Shown here: in pieces, positions 25,055-33,832 of the stretch
Numbering within the stretch: the stretch's first letter is position 1
How the letters are laid out: every line of letters begins with the position of its first letter
NCBI GenBank assembly: GCA_031268095.1
Contig: JAIRXU010000018.1
Location: forward strand, 1 to 35,580
Length of the DNA: 35,580 nt
Direction of reading: 5' to 3'
From: Oscillospiraceae bacterium
GTDB taxonomy: Bacteria > Bacillota > Clostridia > Oscillospirales > Acutalibacteraceae
Translations under genes and position numbers: made by a program
Notes under the pieces: model-generated
What the model saw: the letters and a program-made list of their open reading frames with translations, nothing else
Database searches by the model: none
Told to the model about the DNA's origin: nothing

Positions 25055-26032
25055 TCAGCGTACCAGGGATTCCTTGATCCCCGCAGCCAGGCCTGCAATG
25101 CCTTGTATTTCACTGGGGATGATAATCTTCGTCGCCTGCCCGTCGGCGGCTTTGGCGAAGGCCTCCAGGGCCTGAATCGTCAGGTAAGCCTCCCCTGGGG
25201 TGGCCTCGTTGATGAAGCGGATGGCCTCCGCCTGGGCCTGCTGGACGGAGACGATGGCCTGGGCCTCGCCCTCCGCCTCGCGGATTTTCGCTTCTTTGGC
25301 GGCTTCGGCGCGGAGGATGACCGCAGCTTTTTCCCCTTCGGCGGCGCGGATCTGGCTTTCCTTCTGCCCTTCGGCAACAAGAATCTTGCTGGCCTTCTCG
25401 CCTTCGGCCCGGAGGATCGCTTCCCGGCGCTGGCGCTCCGCCTTCATTTGCTTTTCCATAGCGTCCTGAATCTCGTGCGGCGGGACAATGTTCTTCAGTT
25501 CCACACGGTTGACCTTGATGCCCCAGGGATCCGTCGCTTCGTCGAGGACGACGCGAATTTTGGTGTTGATCGTGTCCCGTGAGGTCAAGGTATGATCCAG
25601 TTCCAGGTCGCCGATGATATTGCGCAGAGTGGTGGCGGTCAGGTTTTCGATGGCCGCCACAGGATTCTCGACGCCGTAGGCATAGAGCTTCGAATCCGTA
25701 ATCTGGTAAAATACCACCGTATCAATGTTAATCGTGACGTTGTCTTTGGTAATCACGGGCTGCGGCGCGAAGTCGGCGACCTTTTCCTTCAGGGACACCT
25801 GCCGGGCAATGCGTTCAATCACCGGAATTTTGACGTGCAGTCCGGTTTCCCAGGTCTCTCTGTATGCTCCCAGGCGCTCGACGACATAGGCCATCGACTG
25901 CGGAACAATTTTAATGTTGGCAATCACGACCAGCAACATGAAAATCACCAGCACGACGAAGACGATCAGCACCGCCGTGCCGGGACCACCGGCGGCGAGG
26001 GGAAGGAGAATAGCCGCAAGAGATTTTAGCAT
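25055..26032 (-). CDS. SPFH/band 7 membrane protein (paraslipin type)
   Basis: A 325-residue stomatin/prohibitin-family protein. One N-terminal membrane helix (about 18-42, AVLIVFVVLVIFMLLVVIA) is followed by the SPFH domain (IVPQSMAYVVERLGAY, KIPVIERI, VTINIDTVVFYQITD, ELDHTLTSRDTI and WGIKVNRVELKNIVPP). A long Ala/Glu/Lys coiled coil (about 195-265) contains repeated A-E-G-E/Q-K units. Such proteins form large membrane rings and work with NfeD proteins, which is the gene just upstream here. The start is ATG 26032, with AAAGGA 9 bases upstream. It is the middle gene of a probable nfeD-SPFH-rubrerythrin unit. Confidence 0.94.
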   Translation of the reverse strand: MLKSLAAILLPLAAGGPGTAVLIVFVVLVIFMLLVVIANIKIVPQSMAYVVERLGAYRETWETGLHVKIPVIERIARQVSLKEKVADFAPQPVITKDNVTINIDTVVFYQITDSKLYAYGVENPVAAIENLTATTLRNIIGDLELDHTLTSRDTINTKIRVVLDEATDPWGIKVNRVELKNIVPPHEIQDAMEKQMKAERQRREAILRAEGEKASKILVAEGQKESQIRAAEGEKAAVILRAEAAKEAKIREAEGEAQAIVSVQQAQAEAIRFINEATPGEAYLTIQALEAFAKAADGQATKIIIPSEIQGIAGLAAGIKESLVR

Positions 26033-26107
26033 GAGAATCAGTCCTTTCGTTCGGCAGAAGAATGGGTTTATAGACCAACAGGACGGAAAGTTTTGTGCGC
26101 GCTCCTT

Positions 26108-26575
26108 TCATGATCCCGTCGTTGCGGACGGGGCCGGCGGGGCCTGGGCAGTCACCATGAGCTTCACGCCCTCGAGGGCGGCAACCCGGACGGTGCTGCC
26201 CTCCGGGATTTTGCTGCCGTCTATACTCCGGGCCGTCCAGATCGAACCTAAGACCTGCACCTGCCCGGTGGCCTTGGCATTGTCGATTTCCTCTATTACC
26301 AAAGCGGATTGCTCCAAGTACCGGTCAGCGTTGGTGGCGTGCCGTTTGTCTTTGCTTTGCATGCGCTTGACCAGAGGCCGGGTAGCGATCAGACTCGCGG
26401 CGGACACCACCGTAAACACCAGGATTTGGGCCCAGACTTCTGCGTGCACAAGGTTGGCGATGATGGCTCCCAGAGCTCCCAAGGCAAACCAGACGGAAAA
26501 CAGCTGCATGGAAATTGATTCCAATATAATGCAGGCAACAAACAGGACGATCCAAACAATCAGCGCGGGATTCAT
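26108..26575 (-). CDS. NfeD-like membrane protein
   Basis: A 155-residue protein. Two or three N-terminal membrane helices (ALIVWIVLFVACIILESISM, then LFSVWFALGALGAIIANL and ILVFTVVSAASLIATRPLV) lead to a C-terminal OB-fold domain (about 75-145, ending GSTVRVAALEGVKLMV). This is the short NfeD form, without the serine-protease part. NfeD proteins are normally encoded next to an SPFH protein, as here (75 bp upstream of it). The start is ATG 26575, with AGGGGG 7 bases upstream; an ATG at 26581 is too close to the ribosome site. Its promoter is at 26607-26635. Confidence 0.9.
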   Translation of the reverse strand: MNPALIVWIVLFVACIILESISMQLFSVWFALGALGAIIANLVHAEVWAQILVFTVVSAASLIATRPLVKRMQSKDKRHATNADRYLEQSALVIEEIDNAKATGQVQVLGSIWTARSIDGSKIPEGSTVRVAALEGVKLMVTAQAPPAPSATTGS

Positions 26576-26606
26576 ATACATTCCCCCTTCCTTCAGCAAT
26601 GGATTC

Positions 26607-26635
26607 ATTATAACACAGCCAACGCGGGAACGCAA
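26607..26635 (-). promoter_or_regulatory. Promoter of nfeD-SPFH unit
   Basis: The minus strand has TTGCGT (26635-26630), a 17-bp spacer and TATAAT (26612-26607). Confidence 0.7.
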
Positions 26636-26793
26636 GTATTTTCACAAAACAAAAGTCACCGGAATTGGAGCCAGGCAAACGGCCGCATAGGGACTGACCA
26701 ACGGGTCTTTGGGAAATTCTCAGGGTCCAGCGGAACAGAGAGCGAGACTTCAGAAAAAACTTGCAAAAAACCGGGGAAATCCCAAAAAATGTG

Positions 26794-26822
26794 TTGAATT
26801 CCAAAAATTTTTATGTTAAAAT
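26794..26822 (+). promoter_or_regulatory. Promoter of the RHS toxin locus
   Basis: TTGAAT (26794-26799), a 17-bp spacer and TAAAAT (26817-26822), set in AT-rich DNA. The start codon at 26876 lies about 50 bp downstream and is preceded by AAAGGA. Confidence 0.65.
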
Positions 26823-26875
26823 AAATGAGCTTTTCTGTCACAAGAGAATTGCTTAAGCCGAAAGGATGAATCAAC

Positions 26876-27028
26876 ATGAAAAATACTGGAAAAATGATCC
26901 TGAAAAGCCTTGCGGTTCTATTAACGATGATATTGCTAGTGACGACGGTGCAAGCGGGGTGGGCCTTTGCTCTGCCTTCCGTGAGCGCGGAAGGGCTGGC
27001 GGCAGCAGACAGCGCGGCGCCCCGGTAG
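26876..27028 (+). CDS. Signal-peptide segment of the RHS protein, closed by an in-frame TAG
   Basis: ATG 26876 with AAAGGA 9 bases upstream opens a 50-codon frame. It encodes a classical signal peptide (basic start MKNTGKMILK, hydrophobic core LAVLLTMILLVTTV, then Ala-rich ends). It stops at TAG 27026-27028. The same frame continues without another stop into the RHS N-terminal region, whose only own start (GTG 27068) has no ribosome site. So this is the true 5' end of the RHS gene, separated by an amber codon. TAG serves as an ordinary stop elsewhere (UroD gene at 16359-16361), which argues for a mutation rather than a reassigned codon. Confidence 0.78.
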   Translation: MKNTGKMILKSLAVLLTMILLVTTVQAGWAFALPSVSAEGLAAADSAAPR

Positions 27029-27067
27029 ACAACGTCGGAGGACACCGAAGCGCCGGAATCACCGATT

Positions 27068-29008
27068 GTGGCGGAAGAGATTGGGCTGCGAGAGGCCTCG
27101 GTGAAGCATTTCCGTAAGGCGGACGGCAGTTTTATGGCGGTAACCTACGCGGAACCGGTACATTTTTTAGAAGCAAATAACTGGATAGAAGTTGACGCAA
27201 CGCTGAAGGTTTCTGGAGATCAATTGGAAGCAACGTCGCTGCCCTATCATCTGCAATTGCCCCAAAAGCTCGGCAGCGAAGAGCAAATAACGTTGGAGAC
27301 GGATGGGTACAGTATCGGGTTCGGGGTTGTGCAGGGAGCGGAATCCGGGCGGCGGGGAACCGCAGAGCTGTTGAATACAGCGGATGTCGCAATCGCCAAA
27401 GCAGACGCGGCGGCAGCCCAGGCGAAGACGGTTCAGGCAGCGACACCGGCACAAAAACAGGCGCTTGCGCAGACAAGCGGCAGCAAAGCGACTGAGAAAA
27501 TAATGCCAAGAGAAACGATTGATAAGAATGAAGAAATTCGGCAGGAAAATGCGAAATTCATGGAGCTCACCAACCAGGACGCGGCGGTGCGCTATCCCGG
27601 CGTGTTCCAAGACGCAGATTTGGAATATATCGTAACAGCCTCGCAATTGAAAGAAAGTATTGTCATTCAGGCGCCAGGCGGAGAATATACCTATCAATTC
27701 GCCATGAATTTAGGGGGATTGCATGCGCTGGCACAGGAGAATGGATCCATTGCGCTGGCAGATGAAGGCGGCAAGACTGTCGCGACGATGGAGGTCCCTT
27801 ACATGGTGGATGCAGCGGGGGAACGAAGCGACGCAGTCGTCATGGCGCTGACGCAGGAAGACGGTCGGGATCTGCTGACCGTAACGGCGGATATGGGATG
27901 GCTGAACGAGGACGGACGGACATTTCCGGTGGCCGTGGATCCGACAATAACCATGGCGAGAAGCAGTTTCTATGGCGTAAACAGCGGTTCACCGAACAGC
28001 CGTCAAACATCTGCAGGACTTCCTTTGGGACGGGGATACACAAACAACAATATTTTCAGGATTTACGCGCCACTTTCATTTCCTTCGATTCCGGCAAACA
28101 GTACAATTACCAACGCAGCCTATACGATGTTCATCTATTTTGCGTTTGTCGGCGCCATTCATCCGTTGGCATACGCGGTGAATTCCATTCCCTCTAGCTG
28201 GGCAACGCAAGTACACGGAACAACGGCAAACTCTTTCATGGCGTATGCCGTCGCCAATCAATGTTTTGCACTTGACATGGCCTCTCCGCGCATCATGGAA
28301 ACGGACAGCGGCAACGTTGGGTACTATATGTGGGATATCACAAAACAAATACGGGATTGGTATCAGGCAAAGAAAACTTCCGGCGCTTTGATGATTTGTT
28401 CGGAGGACGAGACAAAGAGTGCGTGGTCGATCCTAGACAACCGATCCGGTTTTTTGCCCGTTTTCGTCGTGTCATATGTCAACAACATCGGACTGGAGAA
28501 TCATTGGTCCTATGAAAGCATTGATTTGGGACGGTCAGGGACAATATACGTCAACCGATACAACGGGTTGATGACCTACGTGCACCCAGATATCGCGGAA
28601 GACGGGAACCGCCTGCCGGTCAATATCAGTCATATTTTGACTGGGCTGCGGCCTCTGAGTCATGGAAATTGGAATGATGTTCTTTTTGCAAGTGATATGA
28701 ACCCCTATGCGCTGAATTGGACGGAATATTTCGTTAGCGATTGGAATAATTATCAGTTGTGGGACGCGGACGGGACAACGCACTATTTTGAGAAAGTCAG
28801 CGGCACCAATACCTACAAATGTGAGGAATTTGAGGATCTTATTTTGACCAAAATCAGCTATAACTTGCTGACTTTGACAGATAAGACCGGAAATGTGAAG
28901 CAATACAAAATGAATGAAAGTTCGAATGTTTATTCACTAACACGGCTATGCAGGACACGAACGGCAACACCAATGAGATCAGCTACCATTACATGTATGA
29001 TGAGATAG
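27068..29008 (+). CDS. RHS/WapA-like secreted protein, N-terminal part (broken gene)
   Basis: A 646-residue frame that is the middle of a larger gene starting at 26876. It has the N-terminal region of Firmicutes wall-associated RHS proteins: SVKHFRKADGSFMAVTYAEP, then NNWIEVDATL, FPVAVDPT (about 287), and a DNRLRE-type module (about 295-465) ending at SYVNNIGLENHWSY. A GRSGTIYVNRYNGLMTYVH stretch follows, then the first YD-like segment (LTDKTGNVKQYKM). These proteins export a toxic C-terminal domain to neighbouring cells. The real protein frame ends near 28948; the last 20 or so residues are out of frame and meaningless. From 28949 the homology continues in the next frame. The upstream break is the TAG at 27026. 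Confidence 0.82.
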   Translation: MAEEIGLREASVKHFRKADGSFMAVTYAEPVHFLEANNWIEVDATLKVSGDQLEATSLPYHLQLPQKLGSEEQITLETDGYSIGFGVVQGAESGRRGTAELLNTADVAIAKADAAAAQAKTVQAATPAQKQALAQTSGSKATEKIMPRETIDKNEEIRQENAKFMELTNQDAAVRYPGVFQDADLEYIVTASQLKESIVIQAPGGEYTYQFAMNLGGLHALAQENGSIALADEGGKTVATMEVPYMVDAAGERSDAVVMALTQEDGRDLLTVTADMGWLNEDGRTFPVAVDPTITMARSSFYGVNSGSPNSRQTSAGLPLGRGYTNNNIFRIYAPLSFPSIPANSTITNAAYTMFIYFAFVGAIHPLAYAVNSIPSSWATQVHGTTANSFMAYAVANQCFALDMASPRIMETDSGNVGYYMWDITKQIRDWYQAKKTSGALMICSEDETKSAWSILDNRSGFLPVFVVSYVNNIGLENHWSYESIDLGRSGTIYVNRYNGLMTYVHPDIAEDGNRLPVNISHILTGLRPLSHGNWNDVLFASDMNPYALNWTEYFVSDWNNYQLWDADGTTHYFEKVSGTNTYKCEEFEDLILTKISYNLLTLTDKTGNVKQYKMNESSNVYSLTRLCRTRTATPMRSATITCMMR

Positions 29009-32000
29009 ACGTTCACGACGGTATTCTTGAGTGTTATAGCTGGTTTGGCGCTAATTTTATTGATACTATTACAGACGGAGCGGGACGAACCATTCGTTTT
29101 TTGTACGATTTCCAAGAAACCGAGATATATGACGGCGAGCCATTTTATGATGAAGAATGGGGCTATGTAACGGAGCTTTACGTATATACTAAACCCCGGC
29201 TTCGCGGGATTCAAGAGCCGTCCGGGCGGGAAATTACATTTGGGTATCCCCCATCGCCCTCTCATTTCCCCGATTCGATCACCTATCCGGACGGACGGCA
29301 GACTGCATTCACCTATAGCTTGATGGGGAACATCACCGACGGCACGAATTCCAGCATGAATAAACTCAACAGCCAGCGGATTGACCGGATTGCGGCAGCG
29401 GACGGAACCGACGTTTTGGTCACATATTGTTCGTCGCAGATAGGCAACCCAAACTCGATGCGTGTGCAGCAAATCGAGCGGCGGGGAAAACTGAGGGAAG
29501 ACGGAACGCGGGAGACATTCCAAAAATTGGTTTTCACCTATGGCGGCGTCGGCGAGTGGACACGGGTGGAGGACCTTGTGCAGATCAAACCGACCTATCA
29601 AGTTTACTTATTTGACTTTGCCGGACGGTTGGTCAATGTACGCAATCAGGATAATATCGTACAATATACAGATTACAACAGCGACGGTTACAAAAATAAT
29701 ACGGTAAGTTATCTGTCTTCTGCGCAGCCAATGAACGAAAACTTGGCAAGAAACCACAGTTTTGAGCAATCGGGCAGCGGAATCCCGAAGTGGTCGGCCA
29801 GCATTTCCGGCGGCGGAGGCGGCGGAAGTGTCAATGTGACGACAGATCAACGATATTTTGGACAGACGTCGCTGCGACTGTCCTCAAATCACAACGCGGC
29901 GTCGATTTCCGCCATGCAGGATATTGTTATTTCCGCGGCGGAAAAGCAGAAAAACTACACACTATCGGCGTATCTCCGATTGCCTGCCAGCCTAACGGGA
30001 ACGGGCGGGGCAAAGCTGACGCTGACAGCCACCAACGGCAGCGGCGGGAGCGTCACGGCTTCCTGTGAACCAACGCGATTGGCCATGGACTGGACACGGG
30101 TTGACGCGGCGATTCCAATTCCCGGGATTTGGAGCGGGAATATCACTTTACGGGTGACACTGACACTGGAAAACGCGGCGGGAAGCGTGTATTTTGACGC
30201 TGTGCAACTTGAAGAGGGCGACAGTTCGAATGATTATAACTTCCTGGAAAATGGTCTATTCCGGGAAAAAAGCGGCGCATGGCCGGATCGTTGGACCGTA
30301 CAGGGGATGACAGGGCCGGATAGAACGGAATATTATGGGGATGACCCGGAAAATATGGGGAATTTCGTGTTGGCAGCGGGACAAAGCGGCATTCGAAAAA
30401 CCGTTGCTCAGACAGTCCGCGTCGATGCGCAGGCGGGACAGACCCTGATATTTAATGCCAAGGCGGCATCTTACGCGGCGAGCAATCCAGACAGCTTGTT
30501 TGGGATTTTGCTGGAAAGCGACAACGGACAGAGCGCCTATGCGCCCTTCTCCAGCCGTGTCCACAGCGCTTACCAGACAACCGGCGGGACGCTGACGCTG
30601 TCCGGGGCATGCCAAAACGTTACAGTCTCTTTGATATATGATAATCAAATCAACTGCGCGGGATTGAAAGGGGCGGCGCTTTACCTCGGCGAGCGCGGGA
30701 CGGATTTTGCGTACAACAACAGCGGAAAACCAACGCAAATTCAAAATGGGCGAGGAGACAAGGTGGTCGCGGCCTATCAAAATGGACAGGTGAGCAGCAT
30801 CTCGCTTCTTCACGACAACGTGACACAGCAGGATTACGATTATGCCCGTGATGACGCAAACAATGTAATCTCAGCGATAGACACGGTAAACGGTATCACG
30901 ACGCAGTATTATTACGGCAGCGGACAAAACGGACCAGACACCTATGGCGTGGTGACAAAGACAGTCACGACGGGAGAAAATGGTTCAACGACGTCGGAAG
31001 AGATGACATCCGCCAGTGACTGGAATTATTTGGATGAATATACGGACGCGCGAGGAAGCGTTAGCACATTCCAATATGAAATCAGTTCGGGGCAGTTGCT
31101 GTCCGCGACTGATCCAGCTGGAAATATGATCCAATATTCCTACGACGCGGTGAGCGGCGCAATGACGGCGGCGACAGGGCATGCGGACCCGCAAACCCCA
31201 GTAAGTACGGCGTTTTCGTACGCAGACGGGGTGTTGGAAACGATTACACACAACGGCGTAACCGCGTCATTTTCGTACGACGATCTGTGGCGTATCACCG
31301 AGGCGAAGGATGGAAATACAACGCTGGTCCAGAACGAGTACGACGACCAGCGGCGGCTGGCCAAACAGACATACGGCAACGGGGATTGGTATGAGCCAGC
31401 GTACGACAGCGACAACCGGATCATCGGCGAAAGCTACGGACAGGGCAGCGGGAGTGCCGCGCCGTCGTACACGTATGCCTACAACCGGAAAAACTTGCTG
31501 ACGGCACAGATGGACTACGAAAATAACCTGGCTTGGCGGTATGATTACGATGTGGCCGGGCGGCTGACGAACATCCGGGGGAGCGACAGCACAACGGCAA
31601 AAATGTCTTATGACAACGCAACCAACGCCATAAACCACTTGACAGTGGGGCAAAACGGTGGTACAATATCGGAGGCGGGATACTCATACCATCAAAACGG
31701 CGCGCCCGCCGGCGCCAATTTCCCGCTGCTGCCCGGCGCGAACGGCGCCCAGTTGAGTTATGCGTACGACGATTTTTGGAGAATGACCGGAACAACGGCG
31801 AATATGCTCATTGCGGACACCGCCGGCGAACGAAATTACAAGCTGGAAACCAATATTACTTACGCCAGCGGACAAAACGGGAACGCAACGGGCTTGGTTA
31901 GTCAATACACTACGCGGGGCACGTTGATAGACAACGGATTGATTTATTTGAATTCGAATTCCACTTATAGTTATGATGAAAACGGCAGAATGGCAACCCG

Positions 32001-33393
32001 TTTCGACCAAATGCTTGGTGGCAGTGCGCCTGCGAATGACTATACTTATCAATATGACGGATTGGGACGATTGGTTGACGACGGATATGAGTCGTTTGAA
32101 TTTGACGCATCTGGCAATATTTACATGGATGGCTGGGAATACGAGTACAACGATCTCGTGCACCCGGACCGGCTGACGTCGATTTATGGCGGAGCTGTCA
32201 GTTATGATAGCATGGGGAATATCACAGAAGTCGGGGATTATTATAACTATACTTGGGACAAAGGGCGACAGCTGACAAGCGTTAGTTATAATTACGGCGG
32301 CACACCTATTGCGGAATATACATATAATGCAGATGGTATGCCCGTTACGAAGACGCGGAATGGTAAACTTGCCGCAAAGTATACTTGGGTTGGCGACTTG
32401 TTGGCAAGGCTAGTATATTACTACAACGGAAGCCCTTCTGTGATACTTGATTTCACCTATGATTCCGCTGGAAAGCCATTTTCTATGACCTATAACGGGA
32501 AAGTTTACTACTATGTTTACAATGGAACGGGCGATGTTGTAGCCCTGTTTGAGGGGAAAAACTTGCATCCTGCCAGTTATACCTACGACGCTTACGGTTA
32601 TTGCTATGAAGATGCCGGTTTTTCAAGTAATAACGTTGTTAATCTCAACCCCTTCCGCTACCGAGGCTATTTCTATGACAGCGACACCTTTATGTACTTC
32701 CTCAAGACCCGCTGGTATGACCCAACGCTGCGCCGGTTCCTCAGCCCGGACAGCCTGTTTGTCGCCGGAAATGAGCTCACGGGCGTGAATCTGTATGCTT
32801 ATTGTAATGGGGATCCCGTGAATTATAGTGATCCGGATGGGACAAAGACGATCAAGGCAAAAGATCAGAGTGTATTATGGAATGCAGATAGCTTAAATTC
32901 GAAGATAGATATCGAATGGATTGCCAAAGTTAGCACATGGATGTTAGCCAATTCGCTGGGCTTGAGTTTGAGTGCTTCCCAAAATGTAGCTCTCTCAAAG
33001 ATGGGAAAAACGGATGGTGTTACAACGGGAACAGCAAGTTTTAATGCCAACGGATACGCTTGGAGCTTTAATTTTGCAGTTGGAACTATTAGTGCTATGT
33101 CGACATATGTCACAAATCGGCTAGATGAACGTAAATTTAGAGATCAAATTATGGATGATATTCTGTATTCGTCGGCGCGCAACGCCCAAAATCGGATTGA
33201 CAACGGCAAAGGCAAACCATTTATTGGTGATGTTATTATAAGTACGGTAGCAGGTTTAGTTGGACTTGGTCCCCTAATTGCTGACAATAGTTCAACTGCG
33301 AATAGCTTGGTTGATAAGACAAGAAATATCAACAATGGTAGTTATTATTTGTTTGTTGTTCTTGGGAATTTCAAAGGGAAAAAGATAAAATGA
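28948..33393 (+). CDS. RHS/YD-repeat toxin protein, C-terminal part with toxin-like domain 1
   Basis: A 1481-residue continuation of the RHS protein in the frame shifted by one base. Residues 1-230 continue the shell start (DTNGNTNEISYHY, FLYDF). Two carbohydrate-binding-like modules lie at about 260-430 and 430-580 (ENLARNHSFEQ; NFLENGLFREKSG). YD repeats fill about 585-1230 (many Y-x-Y-D, G-R-L units). The RHS core tip lies at 1234-1298 (FRYRGYFYDSDT to NYSDPDG). After the D-P-x-G boundary the 183-residue C-terminal domain matches no toxin family I know. It has a Gly-rich hydrophobic segment (VIISTVAGLVGLGPLIA) and ends GNFKGKKIK. It is homologous to domain 2 downstream. The 13-bp gap to a small membrane protein fits a toxin-immunity pair. 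ATG 28948 has no ribosome site and is not a likely native start. Confidence 0.88.
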   Translation: MQDTNGNTNEISYHYMYDEIDVHDGILECYSWFGANFIDTITDGAGRTIRFLYDFQETEIYDGEPFYDEEWGYVTELYVYTKPRLRGIQEPSGREITFGYPPSPSHFPDSITYPDGRQTAFTYSLMGNITDGTNSSMNKLNSQRIDRIAAADGTDVLVTYCSSQIGNPNSMRVQQIERRGKLREDGTRETFQKLVFTYGGVGEWTRVEDLVQIKPTYQVYLFDFAGRLVNVRNQDNIVQYTDYNSDGYKNNTVSYLSSAQPMNENLARNHSFEQSGSGIPKWSASISGGGGGGSVNVTTDQRYFGQTSLRLSSNHNAASISAMQDIVISAAEKQKNYTLSAYLRLPASLTGTGGAKLTLTATNGSGGSVTASCEPTRLAMDWTRVDAAIPIPGIWSGNITLRVTLTLENAAGSVYFDAVQLEEGDSSNDYNFLENGLFREKSGAWPDRWTVQGMTGPDRTEYYGDDPENMGNFVLAAGQSGIRKTVAQTVRVDAQAGQTLIFNAKAASYAASNPDSLFGILLESDNGQSAYAPFSSRVHSAYQTTGGTLTLSGACQNVTVSLIYDNQINCAGLKGAALYLGERGTDFAYNNSGKPTQIQNGRGDKVVAAYQNGQVSSISLLHDNVTQQDYDYARDDANNVISAIDTVNGITTQYYYGSGQNGPDTYGVVTKTVTTGENGSTTSEEMTSASDWNYLDEYTDARGSVSTFQYEISSGQLLSATDPAGNMIQYSYDAVSGAMTAATGHADPQTPVSTAFSYADGVLETITHNGVTASFSYDDLWRITEAKDGNTTLVQNEYDDQRRLAKQTYGNGDWYEPAYDSDNRIIGESYGQGSGSAAPSYTYAYNRKNLLTAQMDYENNLAWRYDYDVAGRLTNIRGSDSTTAKMSYDNATNAINHLTVGQNGGTISEAGYSYHQNGAPAGANFPLLPGANGAQLSYAYDDFWRMTGTTANMLIADTAGERNYKLETNITYASGQNGNATGLVSQYTTRGTLIDNGLIYLNSNSTYSYDENGRMATRFDQMLGGSAPANDYTYQYDGLGRLVDDGYESFEFDASGNIYMDGWEYEYNDLVHPDRLTSIYGGAVSYDSMGNITEVGDYYNYTWDKGRQLTSVSYNYGGTPIAEYTYNADGMPVTKTRNGKLAAKYTWVGDLLARLVYYYNGSPSVILDFTYDSAGKPFSMTYNGKVYYYVYNGTGDVVALFEGKNLHPASYTYDAYGYCYEDAGFSSNNVVNLNPFRYRGYFYDSDTFMYFLKTRWYDPTLRRFLSPDSLFVAGNELTGVNLYAYCNGDPVNYSDPDGTKTIKAKDQSVLWNADSLNSKIDIEWIAKVSTWMLANSLGLSLSASQNVALSKMGKTDGVTTGTASFNANGYAWSFNFAVGTISAMSTYVTNRLDERKFRDQIMDDILYSSARNAQNRIDNGKGKPFIGDVIISTVAGLVGLGPLIADNSSTANSLVDKTRNINNGSYYLFVVLGNFKGKKIK
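32651..32841 (+). repeat. RHS-core tip repeat, copy 1 (in the full-length gene)
   Basis: A 191-bp segment that encodes the last 63 residues of the RHS core, from FRYRGYF to SDPDG. It recurs at 33839-34029 (about eight differences by hand count) and at 35084-35274 (more diverged at the start). Homology begins abruptly at CCTTCCGCTACC in all copies and ends at the toxin junction. Confidence 0.95.
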
Positions 33394-33406
33394 TGGAGGG
33401 GTACTT

Positions 33407-33832
33407 ATGAAAATGTGGATATTGCGTCATTGGGGCGATATTGTCTTTCTTCCTCTGTTTTTAGCGTGTGCGTATATCAGAGGGGAAGTCTATCGGTATA
33501 TCGTTGCTGATGAACAAGTAGTTGCAGTAGTGTTTTCGTTGATGATTCTCTTTTTTGCAATCGCAATGATTCGCTTTATTATAGCGAAGAAGCGAGAAAT
33601 ACGTGATTTTGCATATCCAATCCATGCCATGAGTTTCTCTGTTGGCATTTTTCCTTATCTAATCGGATCCACCATTCCTAAATATGCCTTTCAAGTTCGG
33701 TATATAGCTGCACCAGCCCTTTCAATCGCATTCTATGTTACTTTAGGCTTATACATTGCCCGTCTGATTGCACACTTTGTTAAGAAAAGGCGAAAAAGTA
33801 AGAGAGGGAAAGGCAACGAAACTAATGAGTGA
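33407..33832 (+). CDS. Small membrane protein, candidate immunity protein 1
   Basis: A 141-residue protein with about four membrane helices (about 10-25, 38-60, 70-90, 98-125) and a strongly basic C-terminus (KKRRKSKRGKG). The start is ATG 33407, with GGAGGGG 6-7 bases upstream, 13 bp after the RHS stop. It is related to the protein at 34632-35060, with the shared opening HWGD-[IV]-VF-x-PLFL-x-CAYI and a shared arginine-rich middle. Position directly after a toxin-like domain, plus a relative directly after the related toxin-like domain 2, argues that it neutralises domain 1 at the membrane. No family is recognised. The DNA is AT-rich compared with the housekeeping genes. Confidence 0.82.
   Translation: MKMWILRHWGDIVFLPLFLACAYIRGEVYRYIVADEQVVAVVFSLMILFFAIAMIRFIIAKKREIRDFAYPIHAMSFSVGIFPYLIGSTIPKYAFQVRYIAAPALSIAFYVTLGLYIARLIAHFVKKRRKSKRGKGNETNE

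Noticed and set aside
26876-29008. Selenocysteine or pyrrolysine recoding of the RHS stop
   Set aside because: The codon is TAG, no downstream element is visible, and TAG ends the UroD gene normally. It is kept as a finding for checking but not called recoding.
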